A program made the position numbers and the translations under genes. A stretch of 64,000 nt of DNA. Origin: Streptomyces aureoverticillatus. GTDB taxonomy: Bacteria > Actinomycetota > Actinomycetes > Streptomycetales > Streptomycetaceae. Below are positions 53,360 through 62,175 of the stretch, in pieces. The notes beneath the pieces were generated by a model. That model ran no database searches, had not been told where the DNA came from, and saw only the letters and a program-made list of their open reading frames with translations. The stretch covers positions 682,001 through 746,000 of the forward strand of contig NZ_BMSY01000001.1 of assembly GCF_014649395.1 (NCBI RefSeq), written 5' to 3'. Every line of letters starts with the position of its first letter. The stretch's first letter is position 1.

Positions 53360-54379
53360 ATGCCCGCCTCCCGCGAAATCCGCCTCGCCGCCCGCCCCAC
53401 CGGCGAGCCCACCCTCACCGACTTCGAACTGGTCGCCACTCAGGTCCCGGACACCGTGGCCGACGGCCAAGTCCTCGTCCGGAACACCTGGATGTCCGTC
53501 GACCCGTACATGCGCGGCCGCATGGACGACGTGCCCTCGTACATCCCGCCGTTCGAGCTGGGCGCGCCCCTGGAGGGGAGTGCGGTCGGCGAGGTCGTGG
53601 CCTCGGGCAGCGCGGACGTGCCGGTCGGCGCGACCGTCACGCACTTCGCCGGCTGGCGCGAGTACGCCGTCCTGGACGCCGCCGCCGTGACGGTCGTCGA
53701 CACCTCGCTCGCCCCGGCGTCCGCCTTTCTCGGGCCGCTGGGCACGACGGGCCTGACGGCGTACGCGGCGCTGACCCGTACCGCGCCCGTCAAGGAGGGC
53801 GACGTCGTGTTCGTGTCGGCGGCGGCGGGCGCGGTCGGCAGTGTCGCGGGGCAGGTGGCCCGCGCGCTCGGCGCGTCCCGGGTGATCGGCTCGGCGGGCG
53901 GCCCGGCGAAGACGAAGAAGCTGCTCGACACCTTCGGCTACGACGCCGCGATCGACTACCGGCAGGGCGGCCTGCCGGAGCAGCTCGCCGAGGCGGCGCC
54001 CGACGGCATCGACGTGTACGTCGACCACGTGGGCGGCGACCACCTCCAGGCCGCGATCGGCGCGATCCGCCCGCAGGGCCGCATCGCCCTGGTCGGCGCC
54101 ATCAGCACGTACAACGCCACGACGCCCGCCCCCGGCCCCGACAACCTCTTCCAGGCGGCGAAGCAGGAGGCGACGCTGCGCGGCATGCTCGTGAGCAGCC
54201 ACTTCGATCTCTTCCCGGAGTGGATCGGGAAGGCCGCCGGGATGTTCGCCGACGGCACGTTGCGTACGGAGGAGACGGTCGTCGACGGCATCGAGCGGGC
54301 GCCGGAGGCCTTCCTCGGCGTCCTGCGCGGCGCCAACACCGGCAAGATGCTGGTCCGCCTGGACGGCCAGGCCACGTGA
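53360..54379 (+). CDS. NADP-dependent zinc-free oxidoreductase (MDR family)
   Basis: A 339-aa medium-chain reductase of the curcumin reductase/prostaglandin reductase type. The N-terminus has WMSVDPYMRGRMDD; the cofactor motif is VFVSAAAGAVGSVAGQVARALG, and YVDHVGGDHLQAAI lies in the core. No structural zinc cysteines are present. AAGGAG precedes ATG 53360. It likely reduces alpha,beta-unsaturated ketones with NADPH. Monocistronic. Confidence 0.93.
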   Translation: MPASREIRLAARPTGEPTLTDFELVATQVPDTVADGQVLVRNTWMSVDPYMRGRMDDVPSYIPPFELGAPLEGSAVGEVVASGSADVPVGATVTHFAGWREYAVLDAAAVTVVDTSLAPASAFLGPLGTTGLTAYAALTRTAPVKEGDVVFVSAAAGAVGSVAGQVARALGASRVIGSAGGPAKTKKLLDTFGYDAAIDYRQGGLPEQLAEAAPDGIDVYVDHVGGDHLQAAIGAIRPQGRIALVGAISTYNATTPAPGPDNLFQAAKQEATLRGMLVSSHFDLFPEWIGKAAGMFADGTLRTEETVVDGIERAPEAFLGVLRGANTGKMLVRLDGQAT

Positions 54380-54487
54380 CGGCCAAGGCGCAGGCCGCTT
54401 GACCATCACACCAGTGTGAATGTTTCACCATGGTCGCCAGGCGCCGACGGCCAGTTGGCGCCGGCGGACCCTTCCGAGGTGAATGTG

Positions 54488-55363
54488 ATGGACAACCAGC
54501 TCTACGACTACAGCCCCATCGTCGGCCGCGAGCCGATCCAGTGGCCGGGCGGCGCCAAGGTCGCCTTCTATGTCGGGCTCAACATCGAGCACTACGAGGT
54601 CGACAAGCCGTCGACCTCCACGTTCCCGGGCACCGCGCACCTCGCGCCGGACCCGCTCAACTACGGGTGGCGGGACTACGGTCCGCGGGTCGGCTTCTGG
54701 CGCATGCTGGAGACCCTCGACCGCCACCGGGTCCGGGCGAGCGTGCTGCTCAACTCCGATGTGGGCGACCGCTATCCGCAGATGGTCCAGGCGGGCCGCG
54801 AGCGCGACTGGGCGTGGCTCGCGCACGGCAAGAACAACTCGATCTTCCAGGCGGACATGACCGAGGACGAGGAGCGGGCGTATCTGAAGGACGTCGTCGG
54901 GACCATCGAGCGGACCACGGGCACGCGCCCGCGCGGCTGGATGGGCCCCGCCCTGACGGAGACCTTCCGCACCCCGCACCTGCTCAAGGAGCTGGGCCTC
55001 GACTACGTGCTCGACTGGACGAACGACGACCAGCCGTACGCCCTGAACGTCCCCGGGATGTTCAGCGTTCCGTACTCCGTCGAACTGAACGACATCGGCC
55101 TGTTCGTGGGCAAGGGCACGACCGGGCCCGACTTCGTGCAGATCGTCAAGGACCAGCTCGACCAGCTGCACGCCGACGCGGAGGCGGCGGACAGCGGGCG
55201 GGTGATGGCCCTGGCCCTGCACCCGTTCGTGATCGGCCAGGCGTTCCGCGCGAAGTATCTGGACCAGGCTCTTGAGTACGTGGTGAACCACCCCGGCGTG
55301 TGGGTGACCACCTCGGACGAGATCGCCGGGCACTACCGGTCGACCCGGCCCGCGCAGTCCTGA
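54488..55363 (+). CDS. Polysaccharide deacetylase-family protein (allantoinase/PuuE-like)
   Basis: A 291-aa single-domain protein of the NodB/PuuE type. It shows VAFYVGLNIEHYEV, GWRDYGPRVGFWRMLETLDRH, RGWMGPALTETFRTPHLLKELG, YVLDWTNDDQPY and a final ALHPFVIGQAFRAKYLDQAL. The NodB catalytic Asp-Asp pair of deacetylases is not obvious, a feature shared with the metal-poor PuuE allantoinase group. A purine role would fit with uraD but they are 41 kb apart. GAGGTGA precedes ATG 54488. Confidence 0.82.
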   Translation: MDNQLYDYSPIVGREPIQWPGGAKVAFYVGLNIEHYEVDKPSTSTFPGTAHLAPDPLNYGWRDYGPRVGFWRMLETLDRHRVRASVLLNSDVGDRYPQMVQAGRERDWAWLAHGKNNSIFQADMTEDEERAYLKDVVGTIERTTGTRPRGWMGPALTETFRTPHLLKELGLDYVLDWTNDDQPYALNVPGMFSVPYSVELNDIGLFVGKGTTGPDFVQIVKDQLDQLHADAEAADSGRVMALALHPFVIGQAFRAKYLDQALEYVVNHPGVWVTTSDEIAGHYRSTRPAQS

Positions 55364-55468
55364 GGGCGCCGACCGGGGGCGCGCGGGACCGTGGGTCACC
55401 TCCGCCGGTCGGCCGATGCTGGCCGCGCCTTCTTGTCGCTTCCGCCCCGGTTCGGGACTGTTGCGTTC

Positions 55469-55840
55469 ATGATGAAGCGAACGAAGCTGGCGGTGGCGGG
55501 AGCCGCCCTGCTCCTCACCCCGCTCACCGCCGGGTACGCGAGCGCGGCCCCCGCCCCAGCACCCTCCGCCCCCACCACGGCGCCCGCGGCCCCCGCCCCC
55601 GCCGCCTGCGAGATCGGCGGACCCCACACCGACTTCAAGGGCACCACGATCCACATGCGCAACCGCCCCGGCGGCGACCACGTCGGCTGGGCCGCCCAGG
55701 GCGACTGCGCGTACTGGTACCAGACCGACTCGGGCCCGACCGTGCAGTGCCCGGACGGCAGCAGGACCGCGGCCTGGCAGCTGGTGCAGAACAAGCGCAC
55801 GGGCGTGGTGGGTTACGTCTCGGCCTGCTACTTGGGCTGA
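55469..55840 (+). CDS. Small secreted SH3-like protein
   Basis: A 123-aa secreted protein: a signal peptide (LAVAGAALLLTPLTAGYASAA), an Ala/Pro linker, then a compact domain of about 75 residues with four cysteines (ACEIGG, GDCAYW, VQCPDG, SACYLG). It has the look of bacterial SH3 wall-associated domains (VGWAAQGDCAYWYQT, KRTGVVGYVSACYLG). The stop codon lies in the first of three direct repeats. Ligand unknown. Confidence 0.82.
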   Translation: MMKRTKLAVAGAALLLTPLTAGYASAAPAPAPSAPTTAPAAPAPAACEIGGPHTDFKGTTIHMRNRPGGDHVGWAAQGDCAYWYQTDSGPTVQCPDGSRTAAWQLVQNKRTGVVGYVSACYLG

Positions 55841-55899
55841 GCCCGGGCCCGCTGCTCGGGCTGAGCCCGGGGAAGCCCGCTCCTTGGGCTGAGCACGGG
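55834..55899. repeat. Direct repeats spanning a stop codon
   Basis: GGGCTGAGCCCGGG occurs at 55834 and 55858 and as GGGCTGAGCACGGG at 55886. The TGA of the first copy ends the SH3-like gene; the other copies keep a TGA in the same motif. Confidence 0.9.
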
Positions 55900-55913
55900 G
55901 GTACCTGCCCCAC

Positions 55914-56522
55914 CTACCGCGCCGACCGCGGCCGGTACGCGTCGTGCGTGTCCACCGGCGCGCCCCCGTGCACCGTGCCCCCGCCCGGAATGTGGATCGT
56001 CCCGGACACGGCGGCGGCCGCGGTGCCGTGCCGGGGCACCGGCATGGGCGCGAGGACGTACCAGCGGTCGCGGACGGTGTCGTACGCCTCGGTCTCGCCG
56101 AAGACGCCGTGCGAGCCCTCGGCCGGATTGCCCTCGCCGCCGAAGGTGTGGACGCGCGTGCCCACGGCCGCGGCGGCGATGCCACCCCGGGGCGTCGGCA
56201 TCGGGGCGCGTTCGCCCCAGCGGCGCGGACGCGCCAGGTCGAGTGCGTAGACCTGGCCGCGGACGTTCTCCTGCCCCCCGTCCCGGCCGCCGAGCACGTA
56301 CAGGGACCCGCCGACGACCGCACCCCCGACGTGGTCGCGGGCCTCGGGCAGGCGCGGCAAGGAGTCCCACGCCCCGGTCTTCACGTCGTACGACGACACA
56401 GTGTCGACGGTGTCCTGGAGGCCGCCCGGAACCGGCGCGAGGCTGCGCATGCCGCCCGCGAGGTAGACCTTCGTGCGGCTGCTGTGGCTCACCGCCGCGC
56501 CCGGCTCGACGGCGGCGTCCAA
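55914..56522 (-). pseudogene. N-terminally truncated Kelch-repeat protein
   Basis: A 202-residue frame with about four Kelch units (VYLAGGM, LYVLGGRDG, VHTFGGEG, IHIPGGG), each with the W-6-P type strand nearby (AWDSLPRLP, RWGERAPMP). Intact secreted Kelch proteins have five to seven units and a signal peptide; here neither is found. The only start is a TTG with no ribosome-binding site, and the frame upstream runs open into the end of the LysR gene. It is probably a remnant; a functional short protein cannot be excluded. Confidence 0.6.
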
Positions 56523-56580
56523 GCTGGAACTGCTGACGGTGGGCGGGATCGCGGCCCTGGGGTGAGCCGCGGACGGCGGC

Positions 56581-57510
56581 TCACCGCGCCCACGTCGGCC
56601 GCCACGTCTCCGCGCCCCCGCGGTCCGGCCGATTCGCCAGCAGGTGGTCGCGCAGCGCGGCGAGCCCGGGATGCGGATTGTCGGTGCGCCAGAGCAGGCA
56701 GTGCGGGTAGACGGGCGTCGGGTCGCGCAGCGGGACGAGCCGCAGGTCGTGGCCCGCGGGCCAGACGAGCGGGGTCTGCTCGCTCAGGAAGGTCGCCACG
56801 GTCGTGGAGTCCGCGATCGTGTCGAGCAGCGACTCGATGCCGAAGTCCGGGCCGAGCACGTCGATGGTGAACCCGAAGGTGGCGGCGAGTTCGTCGTAGT
56901 ACGCGGCCCACTCGGTCCCGGAGGCGTTGCCGGGCATCCAGATCCGCCGCCCGGCGAGCCGCGCCGGGGTGACGGAGCGGGCGCCCGCGAACTCGTGGCC
57001 GGGCCCGGTGAACAGCATCAGCGGCTCGTCGAACACGGGGACGGCCTCGATGTCTTCGGGGAGCCGCCGCCCCGGCATGGTGACCGCGCGGAACGTCGCG
57101 TCGATCGTGCCGTCCTTGAGCGCGGCGATCGCCGCGTCGGCGCCGTAGAGGGTCACGACGTCGAGGGCGGTCCCCGGCTGCGCGCGGTGGAAGTCCCGCA
57201 GCAGACCGGCCGGCGCCACCCGGCGGCCGACCACGTCGACGCGCAGCGCCCGGCTGCCGGGCCGCACCGACGCCGCCGCCCGCTCCTCGGCCTGGAGCAG
57301 CGCGCGGGCGTGCGGCAGGAACGCCTGCCCGTCGATGGTGAGCCGCGCGCCGCGCGGGGTGCGCGTGAACAGCCGCACGCCGAGGTCCGCCTCCAGCGCG
57401 GCGACCCGCTTGGAAACTGCCTGCTGGGTGATCTCCAGCTCGGCGGCGGCCTCCTGGAACTGGCCGGTGTCGGCGGCGGCGACGAAGGTGCGTACGGCGT
57501 TGAGATCCAC
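56581..57510 (-). CDS. LysR-family transcriptional regulator
   Basis: A 309-aa LysR protein. The N-terminal helix-turn-helix is MDLNAVRTFVAAADTGQFQEA ... ITQQAVSKRVAALEADLG, written in parts, with RLFTRTPRG after it. The effector domain follows from about residue 90. Divergent from an MFS transporter remnant that may have been its target. Ligand unknown. Confidence 0.93.
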   Translation of the reverse strand: MDLNAVRTFVAAADTGQFQEAAAELEITQQAVSKRVAALEADLGVRLFTRTPRGARLTIDGQAFLPHARALLQAEERAAASVRPGSRALRVDVVGRRVAPAGLLRDFHRAQPGTALDVVTLYGADAAIAALKDGTIDATFRAVTMPGRRLPEDIEAVPVFDEPLMLFTGPGHEFAGARSVTPARLAGRRIWMPGNASGTEWAAYYDELAATFGFTIDVLGPDFGIESLLDTIADSTTVATFLSEQTPLVWPAGHDLRLVPLRDPTPVYPHCLLWRTDNPHPGLAALRDHLLANRPDRGGAETWRPTWAR

Positions 57511-57675
57511 GCCGCCACTTTACGCGGTACGCGCACAACTCCTGGTTGTACGGAATCTCTCTCTGGTTGTTTGCGGGGGCAGGTGGCGCCTGGCTTTGAT
57601 GCCCCGGGTCAACGTGTGGTTGTCCTGGAAGGGGGATGCCGGGGATGGGAAGGCCGGGGGCGGCGGGTGAGCGGC

Positions 57676-57982
57676 GGCGGTTGCCGCGGCGGGAGCGACG
57701 GCCACTGAGGCGGGAGCAGCGGCCACTGAGGCGGGAGCGGCGGTCGCTGGGCCGGGACTTCGGGTGACTGTGGGCCGCGTACGGAGTCAGCGCGTTCGGC
57801 TCGCGCTTCGCGTTCGACGCGTTCGCGCTGATCGCGCTCCTGGCGCTGCACGGGGCCTCCTGGCCGCCCTCACCACGCCCCGTACCGCGATCGCCACCGC
57901 CGGACTGCTCCTCCTGGCGACCCCGTTCCTGCTCCGGCTTCCCGGGCCCCCGGGCGGCCTTCCCGACCGCAAGGGGCCGTAA
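57676..57982 (+). pseudogene. MFS transporter remnant
   Basis: In one frame RRSLGRDFG, a TGA at 57765-57767, then LWAAYGVSAFGSRFAFDAF and ALIALLALHGASW match the N-terminus and first helix of MFS drug exporters. The TGA fits a CGA-to-TGA change. A frame shift near 57857 joins this to LLAALTTPRTAIATAGLLLL and ATPFLLRLPG, a typical last helix, ending at TAA 57982. About 1 kb of a normal gene is missing between. The front is padded by 21-bp repeats encoding RPLRREQ-type units. Nothing else was seen in 57511-58022. Confidence 0.75.
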
Positions 57983-58022
57983 CCCCTGGGCGCCCGCACC
58001 ACCCTCCGGAAGCCTTGCCGCC

Positions 58023-58364
58023 ATGACCACCACACACGTCACGGCGACGCGGCTCGGCCGGGCGGCGCTGGCCGCCGGGGCCGCCCTCGCCCTCTTCGCC
58101 GCGCTGCCCACCAGCAGCGCCCACGCCGCCAACGGCACGTTCTTCTACCGCTCGCCGGAGGCCGGGGACCTCCAGATGGACAACCCGGCCAACGGCGAGT
58201 GCCGACTCCTCGTCCAGGGCGGCGCGACCCGCGTCTCGAACCAGACCGACACCCGCGTCACGCTCTACTTCGACCACGGCTGCGAGGAGCCCTGGCACAG
58301 CCTGCAGTCCGGCCAGTCCGCCGAGTTCGCCGGCACGCTCCCGCACAGCGTGATGTTCGGCTGA
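58023..58364 (+). CDS. Small secreted protein, family member 1
   Basis: A 113-aa secreted protein: signal peptide (AALAAGAALALFAALPTSSAHA) and a mature part of about 75 residues (GTFFYRSPEAGDLQMDNP, two cysteines, LQSGQSAEFAGTLPHSVMF). It belongs with the next gene and with 60871-61212 to one family: G-x-F-x-Y-R, a loop with Asn/Thr, Cys, W-x-x-L-x-x-G-Q and a final S-V-x-F. The pattern suggests a beta-sandwich such as a beta/gamma-crystallin-like fold; function is unknown. Confidence 0.78.
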   Translation: MTTTHVTATRLGRAALAAGAALALFAALPTSSAHAANGTFFYRSPEAGDLQMDNPANGECRLLVQGGATRVSNQTDTRVTLYFDHGCEEPWHSLQSGQSAEFAGTLPHSVMFG

Positions 58365-58402
58365 CGTCCCACCAGGAGCGCCTTCCCACAAGGAGCCATT
58401 CC

Positions 58403-58750
58403 GTGCGCCTGCTCTCCACCGCGTGCGCCGCCCTCGGCGCGCTCGCGCTCATCGTCGCCCTGCCCACCTCGGCCTCGGCCGCGGACGGCCACTTCCTCTA
58501 CCGATACACCGGACTCGACGGCTCCCCGCGGGTCGGCGTCCTCACCGACCCGCGGAGCTACGAGTGCCTGACGCTGCCGGAGGTCGGCGACCCGGCGTCG
58601 TCGAGCCCGGCGCACTCGCCGCTCAACCACACCAGCGAGTACGCCACCGTCTTCACCGGCCCGCACTGCGACGGCGCCTCCTACGTCCTGGACCCCAACG
58701 GCGGCCAGGCGTCCGAGCGCCTGAAGCTGCGCTCGGTACGCTTCAGGTAG
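58403..58750 (+). CDS. Small secreted protein, family member 2
   Basis: A 115-aa secreted protein. GTG 58403 follows AAGGAG. The signal peptide ends LPTSASAADG. The mature part opens GHFLYRYTGLDGSPRVGVL, has two cysteines, an Asn/Thr loop (NHTSEYATVF) and ends ERLKLRSVRF, matching members 1 and 3. It lacks their W-x-x-L-x-x-G-Q block. It lies 38 bp after member 1 and is probably cotranscribed. Confidence 0.78.
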   Translation: MRLLSTACAALGALALIVALPTSASAADGHFLYRYTGLDGSPRVGVLTDPRSYECLTLPEVGDPASSSPAHSPLNHTSEYATVFTGPHCDGASYVLDPNGGQASERLKLRSVRFR

Positions 58751-58765
58751 CCGCCGCGCCCTCGC

Positions 58766-59641
58766 TCAGGCGTCCGCCCGCTCCACCGGAATCCACAGCT
58801 CCGCGTCCGCCCGCGCCGCGTCCTCGGACAGCCGGGTGCGCAGGATCTCCGGTCCGGGCCTGCTCTGGTACGGGTTGGACGGGAACCACTGCGTGAACAC
58901 GTCCCGCCACAGGTGCTGGAGCGCCTGGGGGAACGGGCCGGAGCTCTCGAAGACGGCCCAGGTCCCGGCGGGGACGGTGAGCGCGTCCAGGTCGTCCGGC
59001 ACCTCATCGGCACCGATGCCGGTCACGACGCCGTGGTAGTAGTCGAGTTCGGTGCCTTCGGCCCGGCTCGGGTCGAGGTCGTCGCTGACTCCCACGATCC
59101 CTTCCGGCTGCTGGTCGGAGAGTGCGGCGAAGCGCCGCATCGTCTCCTTGTCGATGCTCCGGATGAAGTCGGCGATGGCAGGGTTCATCCCCTCGTGCAC
59201 GAGCGGGACCCGGGCCTTCTTGCCGACCACACGGAACTGCTCCCTCTCCACGACGCGGTATCGCATGCTGCTGCTCCCTTCGACGGTGAGACGGAAGGAC
59301 ATCCGAGGGTGGGAGCTGAGCGTCGCCCCGGTCCGCCGGGCCTCGCCCGGACCCACCCCGTGCACGCTCCGGAACGCCCGCGCGAACGCCTCCCCGGAGC
59401 CGTAGCCGTACCGCACGGCGATCTCCAGGAGCGACCGCTCACCGGCGAGCACCTCGGCGCCCGCGAGGGTGAGCCGCCTGCGCCGGATGTACTCGGACAG
59501 CGGGATTCCGGCCAGCGCGGAGAACATCCGGCGGAAGTGGTACTCCGACGTGACCGCGATTCGCGCCAGCTCGGCCACCTCGACGCGATCGCCGAGATGC
59601 GCCTCGATGTGGTCCAGGGCCTGGTTCAGCCGCTCCAGCAC
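58766..59641 (-). CDS. AraC-family regulator with GyrI-like effector domain
   Basis: A 291-aa protein with an N-terminal AraC DNA-binding domain (LDHIEAHLGDRVEVAELARI ... SEYHFRRMFSALAGIPLSEY ... LLEIAVRYGYGSGEAFARAF) and a C-terminal GyrI/effector-binding domain (VVEREQFRVVGKKARV ... YYHGVVTGI ... WAVFESSGPFP). Such SobA/Rob-type proteins sense small molecules. It is divergent from a methyltransferase gene, with 203 bp between. Confidence 0.93.
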   Translation of the reverse strand: MLERLNQALDHIEAHLGDRVEVAELARIAVTSEYHFRRMFSALAGIPLSEYIRRRRLTLAGAEVLAGERSLLEIAVRYGYGSGEAFARAFRSVHGVGPGEARRTGATLSSHPRMSFRLTVEGSSSMRYRVVEREQFRVVGKKARVPLVHEGMNPAIADFIRSIDKETMRRFAALSDQQPEGIVGVSDDLDPSRAEGTELDYYHGVVTGIGADEVPDDLDALTVPAGTWAVFESSGPFPQALQHLWRDVFTQWFPSNPYQSRPGPEILRTRLSEDAARADAELWIPVERADA

Positions 59642-59844
59642 CTCGGTCTCCTTCCTTCTGTACGTCCCTCACGCTAGGAAGTCGGCCCCCTCCCGCACCC
59701 GACATCCTGTGCCCGCTCCGATCGGTTCGGGCCACGGTGTCCCGGTGGCCGACCCGGCACTGTTGATCTTCTCTCGCGGCCGCACCCACGCTGGGGAAGC
59801 CGCCAGGCAGGCGGCAAGGACGACGACGAGCGAGGGAAGCGCGC

Positions 59845-60717
59845 ATGAGCGAGGACAAGGCCGCCAGGACCACCGCACTGGGCAGCAACGAGGACGCGAC
59901 CCGCGGCTACTACGACTCCAGCGACGTGGACGCTTTCTACGATGCCGTCTGGGGCGGCGAGGACATCCACACGGGCATCTACGCCCACGCGGCGGAGTCG
60001 GTGGCCGACGCCTCCCGCCGCACCGTCGAGCGCCTGGCCGACCGCCTCGCGGACCGTCTCGCCCCCGGCCGGACCGTCCTGGACCTGGGCTCCGGCTACG
60101 GCGGCACGGCCCGCTACCTGGCCGACCGCTTCGGCTGCCGCGTCGTCGCGCTCAACCTCAGCGCCGCCCAGAACGAACGCCACCGCGCGGCCAACGCCAA
60201 GCGCGGCCTCGACGGCCTGATCGAGGTCGTCACCGGTTCCTTCCACGAAGTGCCGTACGCAGCCGGCCACTTCGACGCGGTGTGCTCGCTGGAAGCGCTC
60301 TGCCACAGCGACGACCGGTCACGCGCGCTGAGCGAGGCCGTGCGCGTCCTCAAGCCCGGCGGGACCCTGGCCTTCACCGACATCATGGCCGCCGAGGACA
60401 CGCCCGCCGAGGCGCTGCACCCGGTCGTCTCCCGCCTGGGCGTGCGGGCGCTGGCCACCCCCGCGTTCTACCTGCGCCTCCTCGCCGACCTGGGCCTGGA
60501 CCCCGTCGACTTCGACGACCACAGCGACCAGCTCGCCCGCCACTACGTCCGACTGAACGACGACACCCGCGCCCGCGAGGCCGAGCTGCGCACCGTCATC
60601 AGCCCCGCCTACGTCGACGGCCTGCTCGCCAACCTCCCCCGCTGGGTCGACGCCACCCGCGCGGGACGCCTGCGCTGGGGCATCTTCAGCGCGGGCGCCG
60701 GGCACACGGTCGCCTGA
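59845..60717 (+). CDS. SAM-dependent methyltransferase (sarcosine/dimethylglycine N-methyltransferase-like)
   Basis: A 290-aa methyltransferase. The opening YYDSSDVDAFYDAVWGGEDIH is, from memory, the hallmark of sarcosine/dimethylglycine methyltransferases that make glycine betaine. The SAM motif is VLDLGSGYGGTARYLADRFG; SLEALCHSDD and LKPGGTLAFTDIMAAE follow. GAGGGAAG precedes ATG 59845. The substrate could also be another amine. The glycine sarcosine methyltransferase partner is not in the window. Confidence 0.85.
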   Translation: MSEDKAARTTALGSNEDATRGYYDSSDVDAFYDAVWGGEDIHTGIYAHAAESVADASRRTVERLADRLADRLAPGRTVLDLGSGYGGTARYLADRFGCRVVALNLSAAQNERHRAANAKRGLDGLIEVVTGSFHEVPYAAGHFDAVCSLEALCHSDDRSRALSEAVRVLKPGGTLAFTDIMAAEDTPAEALHPVVSRLGVRALATPAFYLRLLADLGLDPVDFDDHSDQLARHYVRLNDDTRAREAELRTVISPAYVDGLLANLPRWVDATRAGRLRWGIFSAGAGHTVA

Positions 60718-60870
60718 GCCGACCATCTGGCAAGGAGGTGCGGCGACAACCCCGACACGCACCCCAGGCGCAGGGAGGGGGCGCGTGCCGGGGCTTCCCG
60801 CTCCGCCCTCCCGGTCGCCCAGGGGCGTACTCCCTGGCCCGCCCGCCCCGCACACGGGGACCGTTGCCCC

Positions 60871-61212
60871 ATGACCACCACACGCAATGAGACACCGCGC
60901 CGCCTGGGCCGTCTCGCCCTGGTCTCGGGCGCCGCGCTCGCACTGTTCGCCGCGCTGCCCATGAGCAGCGCCCACGCCGCCGTCGGCCACTTCTACTACG
61001 GGTCGGTCACGGGGGAAACCCTCCAGATCGACGACCCCATCCTCGGCAAGTGCTACAGCCTCTACAAGGCGACCGGCGCTTCCAACCAGACCAACGCCAC
61101 CGCCACGATCTTCTACGACGGCAACTGCGAGCGGGAGTGGAGCAAGCTCCAGCCCGGCCAGTACGACAACGACTTCGGCGTCACGCTGTACAGCGTGAGG
61201 TTCGGCAGCTAG
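60871..61212 (+). CDS. Small secreted protein, family member 3
   Basis: A 113-aa paralogue of the proteins at 58023 and 58403. The signal peptide (LVSGAALALFAALPMSSAHA) is nearly that of member 1. The mature domain reads VGHFYYGSVTGETLQIDDP, has two cysteines, NQTNATATIFYDGNCEREW and KLQPGQYDNDF, and ends LYSVRFGS. It follows the methyltransferase by 153 bp. A 9-bp hairpin terminator comes just after its stop. Confidence 0.8.
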   Translation: MTTTRNETPRRLGRLALVSGAALALFAALPMSSAHAAVGHFYYGSVTGETLQIDDPILGKCYSLYKATGASNQTNATATIFYDGNCEREWSKLQPGQYDNDFGVTLYSVRFGS

Positions 61213-61215
61213 CCC

Positions 61216-61244
61216 CGCGTGGGGCGACTTCCTCCCCCCACGCG
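61216..61244 (+). terminator. Terminator hairpin after small secreted gene
   Basis: CGCGTGGGG and CCCCACGCG form a perfect 9-bp stem with an 11-nt loop, just after the stop at 61212. It could also serve the convergent GAF-ANTAR gene. Confidence 0.8.
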
Positions 61245-61382
61245 TGCAGGTGAACGTGGCCGCCCGGAGGTCGGCAGAATGGCGCCTCCGGGACGGAAGC
61301 CAAGGGCGCCCTCCGGGCGTCGGTCACGCCGTGGCCTCCGGTGGTACGGGGGCGGGGAGCCGCTGCTAAACGGTATCGCCAT

Positions 61383-62099
61383 TCAACCGGTGTCTCCGTC
61401 GCCCTCCAGGTCCAGTCGGCGGGCCAGCACGTCACGGGCGACGTCCAGGAGGGGCCGGCCCTCGCTGAAGGCGTGGCCGCGCAGCCGGATCAGGGCGTGG
61501 TCGCAGTCGGTCTCCAGTTGGGCGGCGAGCATACCGGTGGCCTGGTGGACCTCGGCGAAGTGCAGGCCGGGGTCGTCCAGCAGGGAGGTGCCGGGCAGCT
61601 CGGCGTGCGCGGCGGTCGCGATGACGATCTGGGCGATGGTGTCGGCCAGGCCGAAGGCGTCGGTCAGCTGGTCGGTGGACATCGGCCCCGGCCGGACGCG
61701 ATGGCCGGTGAGCGCGCCGAGCGCGACGACGCCGATGCGCAGGGGGAACGAGAACACCGCGCGTACGCCGAGCGCCTCGATGGCGCCCGGCAGTCCGGGC
61801 CAGCGGTCGCCCGCGAACGTGGCGGTGTCGGCCACGTCGGGCAGCAGCATCAGGGTCCCGTGGCGGGCGGCGGCGAGGGTCGGCCCGTGGCCCTGGACCT
61901 GCTGCAGGTCCTCCAGCGCGAGGGTGTGCTCGCCGAAGGACTGCACCAGTTCGCCCGGGCTCTCGCCGGGGGCGAGGAGCAGGCCGAGCCCGTCCAGGCC
62001 CAGCATGTCGGCGCAGGCCCCCAGGGGCAGCGGTGCCAGGCCGGGGCCCGTGTGGGAGCTGAGCGTGCGCAGGTAGTCGGCCAGCACCGGATGGGTCAC
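61383..62099 (-). CDS. GAF-ANTAR domain RNA-binding regulator
   Basis: A 238-aa protein. GTG 62099 has GAAGGAGG upstream; an earlier in-frame start at 62150 is less likely. A GAF-type domain fills residues 1-150 (LPLGACADMLGLDGLGLLLA ... VFSFPLRIGVVALGALTG). The C-terminal three-helix ANTAR segment follows (VHQATGMLAAQLETDCDHAL ... LLDVARDVLARRL). ANTAR proteins bind paired hairpins in leaders and prevent termination. Second of two adjacent ANTAR genes. Confidence 0.87.
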   Translation of the reverse strand: MTHPVLADYLRTLSSHTGPGLAPLPLGACADMLGLDGLGLLLAPGESPGELVQSFGEHTLALEDLQQVQGHGPTLAAARHGTLMLLPDVADTATFAGDRWPGLPGAIEALGVRAVFSFPLRIGVVALGALTGHRVRPGPMSTDQLTDAFGLADTIAQIVIATAAHAELPGTSLLDDPGLHFAEVHQATGMLAAQLETDCDHALIRLRGHAFSEGRPLLDVARDVLARRLDLEGDGDTG

Positions 62100-62175
62100 C
62101 GAAGCCGCCTCCTTCCAAGCCCAGTGCGGGCCGGCCGGTCGTCGGCCCACCAGTCAGCACCGATGGGCGGACACT

